A stretch of DNA of 64,000 nucleotides from Microvelia longipes. Its lineage: Eukaryota > Arthropoda > Insecta > Hemiptera > Veliidae. The notes under the pieces are model-generated. The model saw only the letters and a program-made list of their open reading frames with translations. It did no database searches and was not told the origin of the DNA. The stretch is taken from contig JACMZG010001913.1 in NCBI GenBank assembly GCA_018340805.1, positions 11,379,722 through 11,443,721 on the forward strand, read 5' to 3'. Numbering within the stretch: the first letter of the stretch is position 1; the number at the start of each line of letters is the position of its first letter. The position numbers and the translations under genes were made by a program. Below, one piece after another: positions 1-43,616 of the stretch.

Positions 1-538
1 TACTTATAAATCCTGCTACCTGTATTCTTGGTATGTTGGGATAAACAGGGTCTTATGTTCCGACCTGTCTGACCTAAATATTTGTACTTACACTCATCTC
101 ATTGTACCCTGTGCACTCCTCTCTACCAATGAGTCATCTTAGCTGTTGTTTGTTGCAAATGAAGCCTAGATTTTATTGTGTCTCAAAGATACCGAATGAA
201 GAAGAGCCTATAAGACCCATTGTATCTTTTTGATCATCGCCCACTAAAAACTAGCTAAATATATGAATAGCACAGGAGTCTTTTTTGCTTTCTTCCCACT
301 TTATCGTGTACAGTCTTCACATGCACACTCCACTTCTATTTCTATTGGGCACAGTGTCTTTAACTTTGCTAAGATAGTTGGTTGCTAAGATGATAAAGTT
401 AAATTTAATTCTCAGCTTCATAAATTTACTTCCGATTTTATTGTTTGGCATGTGTGCACAAATCACTGTTTTCACAAATGCATCTGGAAATTAGCTAATA
501 TAGTGATGATGTCAATTTGTTCTTCTTTACTGTTTCAG

Positions 539-628
539 AGAGTTAATGGTGCTACGAGCCAAGCTTCGCAAGTAAATCCAAATTTTCCATCTCACCCTCT
601 TCATAATTACCCTCATCTGCCCCACTAG
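539..628 (+). CDS. probable terminal exon of an upstream gene
   Basis: A pyrimidine-rich tract (about 518-535) leads to an acceptor AG at 537-538. The open frame from 539 gives 29 codons (RVNGATSQAS... ending ...NYPHLPH) and a TAG at 626-628. A canonical AATAAA lies at 658-663, about 30 bases after the stop, as expected for a last exon. The rest of the gene would be left of the window. I do not recognise the product. A chance acceptor plus a short open frame is possible, but acceptor, stop and polyadenylation signal together support a real 3' end. Confidence 0.45.
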   Translation, partial: RVNGATSQASQVNPNFPSHPLHNYPHLPH

Positions 629-657
629 ACTGCGATTTACGAGTCTCCCCAAATGTT

Positions 658-663
658 AATAAA
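658..663 (+). promoter_or_regulatory. polyadenylation signal AATAAA
   Basis: AATAAA 30 bases downstream of the TAG of the putative terminal exon 539-628. Confidence 0.4.
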
Positions 664-1200
664 TAAGTATGTTTCAATGCAGGACTATGTATGTGAGCCT
701 TGTATGCCATTGACTTTTTTCTATATCTTCTCTGTAGACTTTTCTTTTAAAAGTTTTTTCAATACCCAAGTCTGTTTATCCTTACTCACCCATTGACCCT
801 CTCCCAAGAATCTAGAATAAAGAGGATGAAGAGTCCATTTGCCCTTAAACAATGTTTAAGGAAAATCATGTTGAGGAAAAAAAATAATCAATCCATCACA
901 AAACATACGCTAAATACTAACTGCACATGATCAGTACAAACTGTTCATGCTTACAATAATTATATTAACCGTGCAGGTCTTAAAGTAGGGTTGCCAGTTG
1001 TCCTTATTTCGGAGGGACAGTCCCGATTTTAACACCTCCCTATACTACTTTCACCAAAAAATATTGTTTGAAATAATTTAAATAGAACATAATTGTCTGT
1101 AAATGTTTCATTTTAGCATACACGAAGATATTATTACTAGAGGAGCCCCTATTGTAACATAATCAATTAAGTATCATGACTACTTTGGGTTGTTATAATT
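664..1200. other. intergenic, dispersed-repeat fragment
   Basis: No gene seen. Bases 890-985 (Ile/His-poor AT-rich text with tgcttacaataattat and cgtgcaggtctt) resemble 23,150-23,230 and 54,020-54,095, so this is a short dispersed repeat. Confidence 0.4.
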
Positions 1201-1362
1201 CGACACACAGCTAAAATCAATTGACAGCGTGGGAAAATAATGTGAGGGAGCCAATGAGGTTAGTCCTGGATGTTAAACCACACCCTCAATTTCAAATCAG
1301 GCCAACAGATTGGTTCCTCAACACTATTTTCCCGCGCTGTCAATTGATTTAGTTGTGTGTCG
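1201..1362. mobile_element. MITE, family CGACACAC (short copy)
   Basis: A 162-bp element with inverted ends: cgacacacagctaaaatc at the left and its complement at the right (ending gtgtgtcg at 1,362), extending about 40 bp into each arm (caattgacagcg / cgctgtcaattg). Flanking bases read ta outside a palindromic end in other copies, compatible with a TA target site as in Tc1/mariner, but this is not proven here. Related copies: 21,306-22,223 and 29,124-29,287. Confidence 0.7.
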
Positions 1363-1414
1363 TACTTTAATATAAATAAGCTGTATAAAATTACCATGAT
1401 AATACAAATAAATC

Positions 1415-2711
1415 AGGTACGGGGTACCTCGGAACTTTTCCTCACCACATTGATTGATTCACTATGATCATCCTTGCTGGTTTGGACTCACTTTGCTCAT
1501 CCTCAAAATATACAACTCGGCAAATTTATTCTGAAACATATCTTCAGACTCATTTTGCTCGCCCTCAGGTAGTAAATACATCAGTTTTATGCCTACCGGT
1601 CACCCATCCAGGCCCTGACCTTGCTTTATGTGCTTAACATGTATGATTCAACAAAAACCATAGAAATACTTGCCGTATTGAAAAGGAACTTTGTGTACAT
1701 TCTTGTTACGTAAAGTAATACTTTTGTACCAAATATCAACTCAATAAGATTATTTTCCAATTTTTGAAAAAACTTGTACAAGTCAATGGATAAAAATTTA
1801 ACTAATGCTGATGATGTGATGAAACTTAGCAAATATCTTGGTTTTATATATGACTTCATGCGTGCCAAATATCATTCTTAAGGACAAATTTTTCCGTGCA
1901 TTATGAATTTTTGAAATTTTTACTGAGTCATTATTGCTTGTTAATGACATCATAAGAATTATTTTCTGGATAGATTTAGGATTTTTTTTCCAAATAAAAA
2001 TTGATCTAATGGTTGATTTTTGTACCAAGTTTCGAATCTCTTGCATAAATACTATTTATGCAAGAGATATGATGTCTCATATCATATCAGGAGATATGTC
2101 TCATATCATATCAAGAGATATGATGTCTCATATCATAACAGGAAATATGATGTCTCATATCATATCAGGAGATATGTCTCATATCATATCAAGAGGTATG
2201 ATGTCTCATATCATTCAAGAGATATGATGTCTCAATCATATCAGGAATATGATGTCTCATATTATATCAAGAATATGATGTCTCATATCATATCAAGAGA
2301 TATGATGTTCATATCATATCAGGAGATATGATGTCTCATATAATATCAAAGAATATGTCTCATATCATATCAGGAGATATGATGTCTCATATTATATCAA
2401 GAGATATGATGTCTCATATCATATCAGGAGATATGTCTCATATCATATCAAGAGGTATGATGTCTCATATCATATCAAGAGATATGATGTCTCATATCAT
2501 ATCAAGAGATATGATGTCTCATATTATATCAAGAGATATGATGTCTCATATCATATCAAGAGATATGATGTCTCATATCATATCAGGAGATATGATGTCT
2601 CATATTATATCAAGAGATATGATGTCTCATATCATATCAGGAGATATGATTATAACAAACACATACAGACAGACAACTTTGTGAAAACCACTCAGGAAGT
2701 CTTAATAACAC
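1415..2711 (+). repeat. composite dispersed repeat (GGTACCTCGG family), left part of a copy
   Basis: Starts with ggtacggggtacctcgg, then a single degenerate unit of the 62-bp CGAGCGAAACGAG repeat (inverse orientation, 1,490-1,565), catccaggc, a tract around 1,655-1,720 matching 8,745-8,800 and 50,540-50,640 in inverse or direct orientation, a taatgacatcat motif, an internal minisatellite (2,062-2,650) and acatacagacagacaac at about 2,661. It is interrupted at 2,712 by another element and resumes at 3,787. Related copies lie at 8.7-9.5, 16.2-17.3, 50.3-51.2, 54.1-54.4 and 54.7-55.0 kb. No coding capacity seen. Confidence 0.65.
2062..2650 (+). repeat. 24/27-bp minisatellite (ATATGATGTCTCATATCATA...)
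   Basis: About 23 units, mostly 27 bp, some 24 bp lacking one ATG triplet, each containing the palindrome-rich core gatgtctcatatcatatc. Long open frames translating as MMSHIISRD repeats are a by-product of the 3n unit length. Confidence 0.95.
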
Positions 2712-2762
2712 TAGACGTTGTAGCGAGCCATTTGGTTAACACTTATATTAGTTTTGTTTCAG

Positions 2763-2872
2763 CTCGCAGTGAGATGGGGATACACGATTCCAGTTCCCCC
2801 ACCTCGTCAACCACAAGGTCTTTCTATTCTACCCCTTCACATTTTACAGTTCTTCCCTTATTATACCTGTAA
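2763..2872 (+). other. exon-like segment inside the TIR element
   Basis: A strong-looking acceptor (gttttgtttcag, AG at 2,761-2,762) opens a Ser/Thr-rich frame (RSEMGIHDSSSPTSSTTRSF...) ending in TAA near 2,872. Another frame is proline-rich. It lies within the element 2,712-3,773, 18 bp after its left TIR, so it is either chance, part of the element's own gene or a captured host exon. It is not called as a host exon. Confidence 0.3.
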
Positions 2873-3168
2873 AGCATTATTTATTTTAATTAAGACCGTA
2901 ATTGATAATAAATTAATATTAAATTTTAAGATTCATATTGATAAATTGATATTAAATTTTAAGATTCATATTAATAAATTAATCATCGTGTTTGTCTAAT
3001 TCTTCAATTTTTGCGTGTTAATGTATTTTTTGTATCTTTATGTATAGAGTTAATAAATTTAAAGTAATTAAATTGTATAGAACTCAAGTCAATTGTTTTC
3101 TTCTTTCTCTATTTTATTGTATTTTATTTTAAATTAAACAGTACTTCATATAATATTATAGTTCTATC

Positions 3169-3504
3169 TGATGACTTCTATCGTTATAGCTCTATTATTT
3201 TACATTGAATCAATGAATGAAGACACATTTTGATGTCTGTTGACTTCTATCTCAATTATTTTACTTTGAATCAATAAATGAAGACACAGCTTGATTTCTG
3301 TTGACTTCTATCTTTTGTCTCTATTATTTTACTTTGAATCAATAAATGAAGACACAGGTTGATTTCTGTTGACTTCTATCTTTAGTCTCTATTATTTTAC
3401 TTTAAATCAATAAATGAAGACACAGCTTGATTTCTGTTGACTTCTATCTTTTGTCTCTATTATTTTACTTTGAATCAATAAATGAAGACACAGGTTGATT
3501 TCTT
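3169..3504 (+). repeat. about 69-bp tandem repeat, 5 units
   Basis: Units run tgacttctatcttttgtctc... to ...aataaatgaagacacag. Successive units alternate between cagctt and caggtt, suggesting a two-unit higher-order repeat. Entirely inside the element 2,712-3,773. Confidence 0.9.
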
Positions 3505-3904
3505 GAAGAATAAATCAAAATATTTTTAAAAAGTAGGTGCAAGAGATTAAGCATTTTAAAAAAAGAATAATTTGATATTAGATTGACGGTCATAAATAGT
3601 ATAATGATAAGAAATATCCATTGTATAGAGACGAGCCCCTCTCGGTTATTGGTTGCAGGAGACTCGAGAATATTACTCCCCACCTCTCTCACTAGATATA
3701 CTCAAATACCTACCTACACCGTAATTATAGACTTTACTAGAAGTGTTAACCAAATGGCTCGCTACAACGTGTAGTCTTAATAACACCTAAAATGGAACAT
3801 TTTGGGAAAATCCCTTATTCAATTTTTTTTAGCAAACACAATACTTTTCCTGTATACCTATGGTATAAATGAGAAAAAAGAAAAACTCACTTTTGGGGTA
3901 AATT

Positions 3905-4000
3905 ACAATGAGGTTACACAGAGCCCCAAAAAGATGTGTCAAGCCTCCCAATGTATTAAGATATGGTATGCTCCCTCTAGTAATATATCTTTATGCTAAG
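3905..4000 (+). mobile_element. fragment of hAT-like MITE (CATAGAG family), right end
   Basis: Matches the last 100 bp of the 59,097-59,432 element: caatgaggttacacagagcc, a tgtattaagata segment, then ccctctagtaatatatct near 3,985. Confidence 0.65.
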
Positions 4001-4329
4001 ACAGCTGTTTCCTAGATTAATATAATGTGTTAATAGACGTATACTGTTCTATGTAAAAAGATTTGTATTATTGTTTTTTTAATTAATGTATAAATTTTTT
4101 CAAATGCTGTGATGTGTTAATTTTTTAAGTTATTTAGAAATAAATTCGTATGAATATTTGTTAACAGTTATTTAACTTTTTTTCAATAACTATTAAATTA
4201 AATAAACGTATTAATTTAGTTTTTTTTTATTTAGTGCGTATAAATGTATAAGTTATAGGCAATAGCAAAGTGCATAAAATAGATAAGAGAAGAAGGTTTG
4301 TTAAAAGAGGGTACATCTAATCCAAATAT

Positions 4330-5092
4330 ACTTATACTGCTAGAGGCAGAGAGACTTGTACTGCTGAGGCAGAGAGCCCAAAGAGACTTGTACTGCTACA
4401 GGAATAACCAAAACGACTTATACTGCTATAGGGATGACCAAAAGACTTATACTGCTATGGGATGACCAAAGAGACTTATACTGCTACAGAAATCACCAAA
4501 AAGACTTATACTGCTATAGGGAGACCAAAGAGACTTATACTGCTATAGGGATGACCAAAGAGACTTATGCTATAGGGATGACCAAAGAGACTTATATTGC
4601 TATAGGGATGACCAAAGAGACTTATACTGCTATAGGGATGACCAAAGAGACTTATACTGCTATAGGGATGACCAAAGAGCTTATACTGCTATTCTGCTAT
4701 AACCCCTTACTGCTGCTATAGGGATGACGCTTAGTTTACACTGCTTTTAAAAAGACTTATTCTGCTATACGGATGACCAACGAGACTTATTCTGCTACAG
4801 GATGACCAAAAAGACTTATTCTGCAATAGGGATGACCAAAGAGACTTATACTGCTACAGGGATGACCAAAAAGACTTATTTGCATGGGATGACCAAAGAG
4901 ACTAGCTACAAGGATGACCAAAAGAGACTTATACTGCTATAGGGATGACACTTATTCTGCTATAGGGATGACCAAAGATACTTATACTGCTACAGGGATG
5001 ACCAAAGAGACTTATACTTTTATAGGGATGACCAAAGAGACTTATACTGCTACAGGAATGACCAAATATACTTATACTGCTATAGGGATTGA
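4330..5092 (+). repeat. 30-bp minisatellite (GACTTATACTGCTATAGGGA...)
   Basis: About 24 units of a 30-bp repeat with many single-base and unit-length indels. It follows the cacaatacttttcc motif by about 500 bp, as the 56-bp array does at 51.3 kb. Open frames through it (MTKETYTAIG) reflect the 30-bp period. Confidence 0.93.
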
Positions 5093-5099
5093 TTCGCTG

Positions 5100-5590
5100 T
5101 TTTAATATCCGCATCATATGCACACAAACGATTTAAAAAAATTAACAGAAAAGAAATTCCTGACTAGGCAAGTTTACATCCTTAATATCGCAGAGGTAAA
5201 ATTAATCAATATAAATTAATTAATCATGAATTTCTTTCTTAAATTATTTAAGTTTTTTTTTTAAATGTTGTTACATTATATCTTTTTTCTATTTCTAAGT
5301 TAGTTATTTAGCATTCTGGCCTAATCAGAATGTCTGCCAAATACTTGCTTAATCTTAACTGTTTTTTTTTCACACATACAAGTTTACAACACTCTAACAC
5401 AAGGGTTTTAAGTAAATCCCTTAACTAGACATTTCACTTAATCTTTTTCTGATATTGAAAGATTTATAAGCTGATTCAACTGTCCGTATTTGACTAACTT
5501 CCTCTTTGCATAGTTTTTGCAATTTATAATACTATACCGGGTATTTCTTTCAAACATGATACCGTTTTTGATAAAATATTATTTATTTTA
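5100..5590. other. no gene seen
   Basis: AT-rich, apparently unique sequence between the 30-bp array and the dispersed repeat upstream of the coiled-coil gene. Confidence 0.4.
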
Positions 5591-5830
5591 GTGGAACTTT
5601 ATTATTATGCAAAGAAATCACAATTTAATTAAATATATTTTTTGTTTAATACTTCCTTAGAACCAAAAGTGAACTTTTACTATAAAAGACGCCATGTTTT
5701 GGCGGGATCAGTTATCACGTAATCTCACCGATCGACTAAACAAATACGCTGTAAGAACCGTGAAGTTAGTTGATCGTATCGCATACGTATGCAATACGAT
5801 CGCCTGTTAAATACGCTGAGTGTACGTAGT
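5590..5830 (+). repeat. dispersed repeat directly upstream of gene start
   Basis: Carries caaagaaatcacaatttaat, gaaccaaaagtgaactttta, ggcgggatcagttatcacg and gcgatacgatcgcctg-like text. The reverse complement is found at about 24,490-24,710, just left of the foldback element. Bases 5,765-5,803 are a palindromic stretch (gatcgtatcgcatacgtatg / gcaatacgatcg). The segment ends about 170 bp before the predicted start codon at 5,997, so it may supply promoter or 5' UTR sequence. Confidence 0.7.
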
Positions 5831-5996
5831 AATAGATAGAGTATTTGCACAATTCTTTGTTTTTCGATTTCTTTGTTTTTGTTCAATATTCTTTGTTTTT
5901 CACCAAAGTTTGTTTTTTAATAGTGTTTAAAAAATGTCAAATACGTTAGTTTAATTTTTGGTTGATAGTGTAGGGTTGTTTTAATAAGAATTAAAA

Positions 5997-38689
<32,693 letters not shown>

Positions 38690-38736
38690 TTGAATCATTT
38701 AAATGAACATTCATAAACCAATGTTATATATAAAAT

Positions 38737-38755
38737 AATAAAGTAAATAAATAAA
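38737..38755 (+). promoter_or_regulatory. polyadenylation signals of the coiled-coil gene
   Basis: Three AATAAA hexamers (38,737, 38,746, 38,750) 48-61 bases after the stop. Confidence 0.65.
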
Positions 38756-38939
38756 ATAACTATTAATATTATTTATTTATTTAAATCATATAAACAATCC
38801 TTTTGGATTACAACAAAATAGACTGTAATGAAAATTAACAATTATTGAAAAAAATACAAATATTAGGTAGAGAAAAGGCAATTAAAGAGACTAGAATGTT
38901 ATTATTAATAGTTAGCTATACACCAACGAAGCAAATAAT

Positions 38940-39480
38940 GCTATTATTTCCCTGATAAGTTAGTTGGTTCCTAAGGCGTAAGCCGGGGGAACTAAAGTAT
39001 CTAACTCCCGAGACGAAGCGGAGGTATTATGTGTTTAACTCCAGCGACAAATCTGAGGGAGTTGTCAAGGGAGATTTTACTCCCGACGTGCGTACAAGAT
39101 TTTATCTCCAAACGTTGATTTTATTAATACGTTTTGTTGTATTATATTCTGATTTTTTTGAGTCGGACCCCCCTTATAAATTTTGGGGGTGCTGCCAATA
39201 AAAAATATTGCTCCAAACAACGTTTTTTTTACCTAAAACGGATAAATTTTGGGGGTGCGGCCTCCGAGAAAATTACAAAAATTGATCTGTCACCTATATA
39301 AATTTAGAGAATACTTCCCTAAAAATTGATATAATTGGCTCTAATAACCCAATAATAAGAAAGACTTTTTATTCCCAAGAGAGAAAAAGTTACTTTTTAC
39401 TCTCAATGGAGTAAAAAGTGATTCTTTACTCTCTAAAAACTAGTCAATAAACTTTACATTATACACCGTCTGGAGATAAA
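38940..39480 (+). repeat. dispersed repeat, inverse of 60,280-61,040
   Basis: Shares tatttccctgataagttag, ggttcctaaggcgtaagcc, gggagttgtc-like and aaattttgggggtgc blocks with 60,540-61,040 in inverse order. Includes a short gagaaaaagttactttttac stem series at 39,375-39,430. No frame. Confidence 0.65.
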
Positions 39481-39569
39481 ATTGGTTTTATGTTATGACT
39501 TATCAATAAAATTTGAATTTTAAATAAATAATCATTCCTTAAATAAATAAAATTAGCTAACATTAAATA

Positions 39570-39810
39570 CGGGCCTTTGGCCCGTAGCCGCTACGCGACC
39601 TCGGCGCTTCGCGCCTCGTCCGCTCCGCGGCGTCGCCCACCGGGCCGCTTCGCGGCCCGGGCCTCCCTGTGGCCGCTTCGCGCCACATTGTTGTTGTTTT
39701 GTATGATGTGTTGTTTCATTATTGTTCTGTTACATGCATTTTGCCATGTACCTAGCGAATTTTCACAGCCTCTCCACACAGGCCCGCTTCGCGGCCTGAG
39801 AGGCTTTCTC
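39570..39810. repeat. GC-rich hairpin cluster
   Basis: Within AT-rich DNA, a run of short perfect stems on a gcttcgc theme: gggcctttggccc, ggcgcttcgcgcc, gggccgcttcgcggccc, ggccgcttcgcgcc and ggcccgcttcgcggcc. The bases between 39,690 and 39,770 are AT-rich again. Frames through it (73-85 codons) are not credible genes. Confidence 0.85.
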
Positions 39811-39957
39811 ACAAAATTTGATTTTACTAATTAAGATTTTATTAATATTTTTATTATTAATAGTATGCTATAATATTAAAACTAACAAGCGTTATAAACA
39901 AAAATATATTCATGATTTTTGTTTTTAAATAAAAATACCGTTTCCGTCACTTAGGAT

Positions 39958-40527
39958 CATAGATAAACATATTAACATAGATGGCTCACTCAAAGATTAA
40001 AAAAAAAATAGTTGATGGGATGCAGGAGGCTCAAGTAGTACAGTCTAGTGGTGACAGCGTGAAACTGTCCGATATTTTTATTTCTGACACTTTTATTTAT
40101 TTATTTTTATTCAACCAAACAACGTGCTGTTGAGGGTAATCAAGTCTTTCCATCCGCTTTTCAGCGCTAGAATGATGAGGAGTCGATGGATGAGTGATCC
40201 CGAAAAAGCTCTTTAAGATTTCGTATAAATTGGTAAAAAGTGAAAAAAATTAATTTCTCACTCTTACTTCACCCATTCTGTCGTCAGAATACCATAGATC
40301 TTTGTTTACTTTTATTTTATTTTACTAAACGATTGGCAAACTGTTTGTATTTAATAAAATACTACAGCACAATCTAGTAGCGAATAGAGCAAATATATTT
40401 TTACTACTAGCGCTCTTCAAGACTATAGTGATGAAGCTCCCAACTTAAATCATAAACACACACTTGTCAATTGAGTTTCCTACTACACTCGGGAGTGAAC
40501 CATCTATGTTAATATTGTTTATCTATG
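39958..40527. mobile_element. TIR element, family CATAGATAAAC (copy 1)
   Basis: Ends catagataaacatattaac and its inverse (gttaatattgtttatctatg). A perfect 8-bp duplication CTTAGGAT at 39,950-39,957 and 40,528-40,535. 570 bp, no long frame. The duplication length fits hAT-type transposition. Confidence 0.88.
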
Positions 40528-40539
40528 CTTAGGATTGTC

Positions 40540-41087
40540 TGATTGAGCTGAAACCGGTCGCAATCGTTTTAGAACGAATTCGAACATATAAAGACTACTT
40601 CGAGGTTCTTCCGCTTACGGGCTGCTTTGCTCGCCGTGGTTTAGTGGAAGCCATTTTTGTCCTGTCTCTCTAGACAGCAGGCTTACCAGGATGAGCAAGA
40701 GGTAGAGGCCTTCAATTATACTATATCCCCAACCTCTAACACTACTGAACCTAAGATATATCGTACAGTCTTTGACCTACATACATTATATTATATATGT
40801 ATACTGTTTCGCATTTGTGATGGTTCGATTCAGCTGAAAGTGGTCTTAATCGATTCAGCTAGCCGTCTACCTAAACACGAAATACCTTGTTTTAAAGCCA
40901 TTTCAAGTTTCAAAAAAAATTTTTTTTCATGACGTCATAACTTTGATTGATGACGTCATAATGATTTTATAAACAATAGGCCTCGTAACCTCCTCAACAT
41001 CTCGCGATTTGCAAAGTTTCGTTTCAATTTGAGAACGCCTTCGAGAGTTATCGTTCGCCATACGAAAGGGTAGAAACTCTTACATAC

Positions 41088-41100
<13 letters not shown>
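40540..41100. other. no gene seen
   Basis: gattgagctgaaaccggtcg (40,539) and gattcagctgaaagtggtc (40,826) suggest an imperfect direct repeat of about 290 bp. Otherwise unremarkable. Confidence 0.35.
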
Positions 41101-41120
<20 letters not shown>

Positions 41121-42289
41121 CAGGGTTTTCATATAAAGTGTCCACCAAAGAAAGAGGTGATAGTACTCCTCAAAGGGAACAAAAAATGTTCTATAATAAA
41201 AACCCGGATCTCCAACCGTTTTCCCACAAGGTCAAATTTAATATTTTAAAAAATATTTGACCTCACATCATAAAGTTGTTAATATCGTTTAAACTGTTCA
41301 AGCTAGAAAGGTGAAATTGGTCTTGTTAGAAAGCTGAGTAAATTTCCTAAAGGAAAAACTACCAACTATGTCAAATATTTTGGAACTACTGCTCAAAAAT
41401 TAACATGAAAAATTATTTTTTGAAAAAACTTAATTTTATGGAATTTTTGTGGTAGGGCATTAAAGGAAGTAAGAGATGAGCAAAAGTTCAGCCAAGAACG
41501 GGAAAAACTTCTCTTATGATTGCCCTTTAAGTAAATGTATATATTTTTATACATTCAATAGTCAAAAATGTAAGCTATTGTTGATAGAAGTTGCAAAAAC
41601 TGATAATTTTTGTCGTATAAAAGAGAAAATACTGTGTTATTTTAACAAAATATTTTTTTTGAAAGTAAACTTATAATACGATTTTTAGACTCTAGGGGGT
41701 AAATAGACATATTTTATTACACATTTTTCTCTAAACCACTATTTTTAAGTATTTTTAATTATTTTATGTACCATGTAATTAACATTGTAGAGATATGCAA
41801 AAATTCCAAAAAATTACAGTTTTTCCAACTTCTAGGAAGAATGGCTTAACATTTTGACTATTGAATGATTGATGATGTTTGGGTTTCTTAAAGGGCAATC
41901 ATAACAGAAGTTTTTCCGTTCTTGGCTGAACTTTAGCTCATCTCTTACTTCCTCTAACGCCCTACCACAAAAATTCCATAAATTAACTTTTTCAAAAAAT
42001 CATTTTTCATGTAAATTTTTGGCAGTAGTTCCAAAATATTTGACATAGTTGGTAGTTTTTCCTTTAGGAAATTTACTCAGCTTCGAACGAGACCAATTGT
42101 CTTTCTAGCTTGAACAGTTTAAACGCTATTAAAAACTTTATGATGTGAGGTCAAATATTTTTTTAAAATATTAAATTTGACCTTGTGGGAAAACGGTTGG
42201 AGATCCGGGTTTTTATTATAGAACATTTTTTGTTCCCTTTGAGGAGTACTATCACCTCCTTTTCTGGTGGACACTTTATATGAAACACC

Positions 42290-42292
<3 letters not shown>
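41121..42292. mobile_element. foldback element inside (TA)n
   Basis: Left end cagggttttcatataaagtg and right end (inverse: cagggtgtttcatataaagt). The arms match inversely for about 430 bp (41,121-41,550 against 41,865-42,292). Flanks are TA repeats on both sides, consistent with TA target duplication. The centre has a 66-codon frame only. Confidence 0.9.
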
Positions 42293-42384
<92 letters not shown>

Positions 42385-42450
42385 TATATAACTTATGTAT
42401 ATATATATATATAATATATCTATATATATTATAATATTATATACATATAT
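42293..42450. repeat. (TA)n microsatellite
   Basis: About 150 bp of TA repeats with interruptions, right flank of the foldback element. Confidence 0.95.
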
Positions 42451-42704
42451 ATATAACTTTTTTCGGACATATTTTTTTGTTATCAGGAAGCCAATAGGAA
42501 CCGATTCCGCTCACTCCCACCCTCAACTTCCGTCATCCGAACAACCTCATAAGCGTCATTTTCATTATGAAAATTCGCTAAAATTATAATAAAATCCAAA
42601 AAAACGAGTATAACGTATGGTTGTTGTTCTGATTTCAGTTGCCCTTCCATAACAACCATTTGAAAGGTTACTTATAAAGTTAATGTTAATAATTACATAT
42701 TGTT

Positions 42705-43527
42705 TATAGTGCAAGAGGCAGGCCTAAAAAATGTGACTCATTTTGTACTACTTCAAACCAAATTTTTTCTGAAAACATACCTTAAATTATGAAGGAAAAG
42801 CATTGTCTGCCTATCTAGAGTGAAGCCTTTCATATGATTCGCATTTATTCCAATTTTCTTGCAATAAGTGGTTCGCTGTAGGTCAAGTGCAAAACATGAA
42901 GAGAAGATTTTTTTTAAGCTGATAAAATTCCATACAAAACAAGTGTTTAATCAACAAAATTGGATAAATGCAACTAAAGTTATGACATTTATATAGATTG
43001 AGGTATTGGTCTCCATGTATTGGTATCAATGATAAGAAGGCACAAATGAGACGGTTATTTGTTTTACGATACTATATTTACCCATACCTGGGCATATTCA
43101 TGTAAAAGTAACAACCGCTAGGATATTCTAACTACGTTATGGAAGTAAATCAAGTGAAGAAATTCAAAGAGCAAAAAAAGATTACTAGAGTCGAAGAAAT
43201 CAAAATGCATTTCTATCATGCACTAACTAACACAATTAACAGACATAATTATTAAATTACAATTTAATAAAGAGAAAATGAATAAATTAATTAATTTACA
43301 AATGTTTATCTGGGAATGATAAGCAAAAAGGACCAAAGATGGATATAGTATCGTAAACAAATAACAGTCTCATTTGTGCCCTCTTATCATTGACATTGTT
43401 ATGACATTTGTTAAATGGCGAAAAAAATGCAGACTACGTTTTACCTTCATAATTTAAGGTATATTTTTAGAAAAATTTGGTTTGAAGTAGTACAAAATGA
43501 GTCACATTTTTTCAGGCCCGGACTATA
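42705..43527. mobile_element. foldback/TIR element
   Basis: tatagt...aggcctaaaaaatgtgactc at left, inverse at right (gagtcacattttttcaggcc). Arms about 120 bp, with a second inverse pair inside (43,025-43,075 against 43,318-43,395: gataagaaggcacaaatgag). No frame. Confidence 0.8.
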
Positions 43528-43616
43528 AAGATGTTGGTTACTTTTCAATGCCTTGAATTTAGTTTTTCAAATTTCAAATTCAAAAACTTCTTTTATTACT
43601 AATAGATACAATTATA

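Larger units (their letters stand above)
2712..3773. mobile_element. 1,062-bp TIR element with 13-bp target duplication
   Basis: The left end (2,712-2,744, tagacgttgtagcgagcc...) and the inverted right end (3,741-3,773) match over 33 bp with one mismatch. GTCTTAATAACAC occurs immediately outside both ends (2,699-2,711 and 3,774-3,786). The interrupted host repeat continues on the other side (aacacaatacttttcc at about 3,836), so this is an insertion. Inside lie an exon-like segment (2,763-2,872) and a 69-bp tandem array (3,169-3,504). A 13-bp duplication is longer than usual for the hAT (8), Mutator-like (8-11), Tc1 (TA) or Harbinger (3) groups. The class is unknown to me. Confidence 0.8.

Noticed and set aside
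2062..5092. Long open frames such as MMSHIISRD and MTKETYTAIG repeats
   Set aside because: They arise because the 27-bp and 30-bp tandem units are multiples of three. There is no start context, splice signal or non-repeat coding part.
39577..39834. 85- and 73-codon frames rich in Ala/Arg
   Set aside because: Produced by the GC-rich hairpin cluster, open on both strands, without splice or promoter context.
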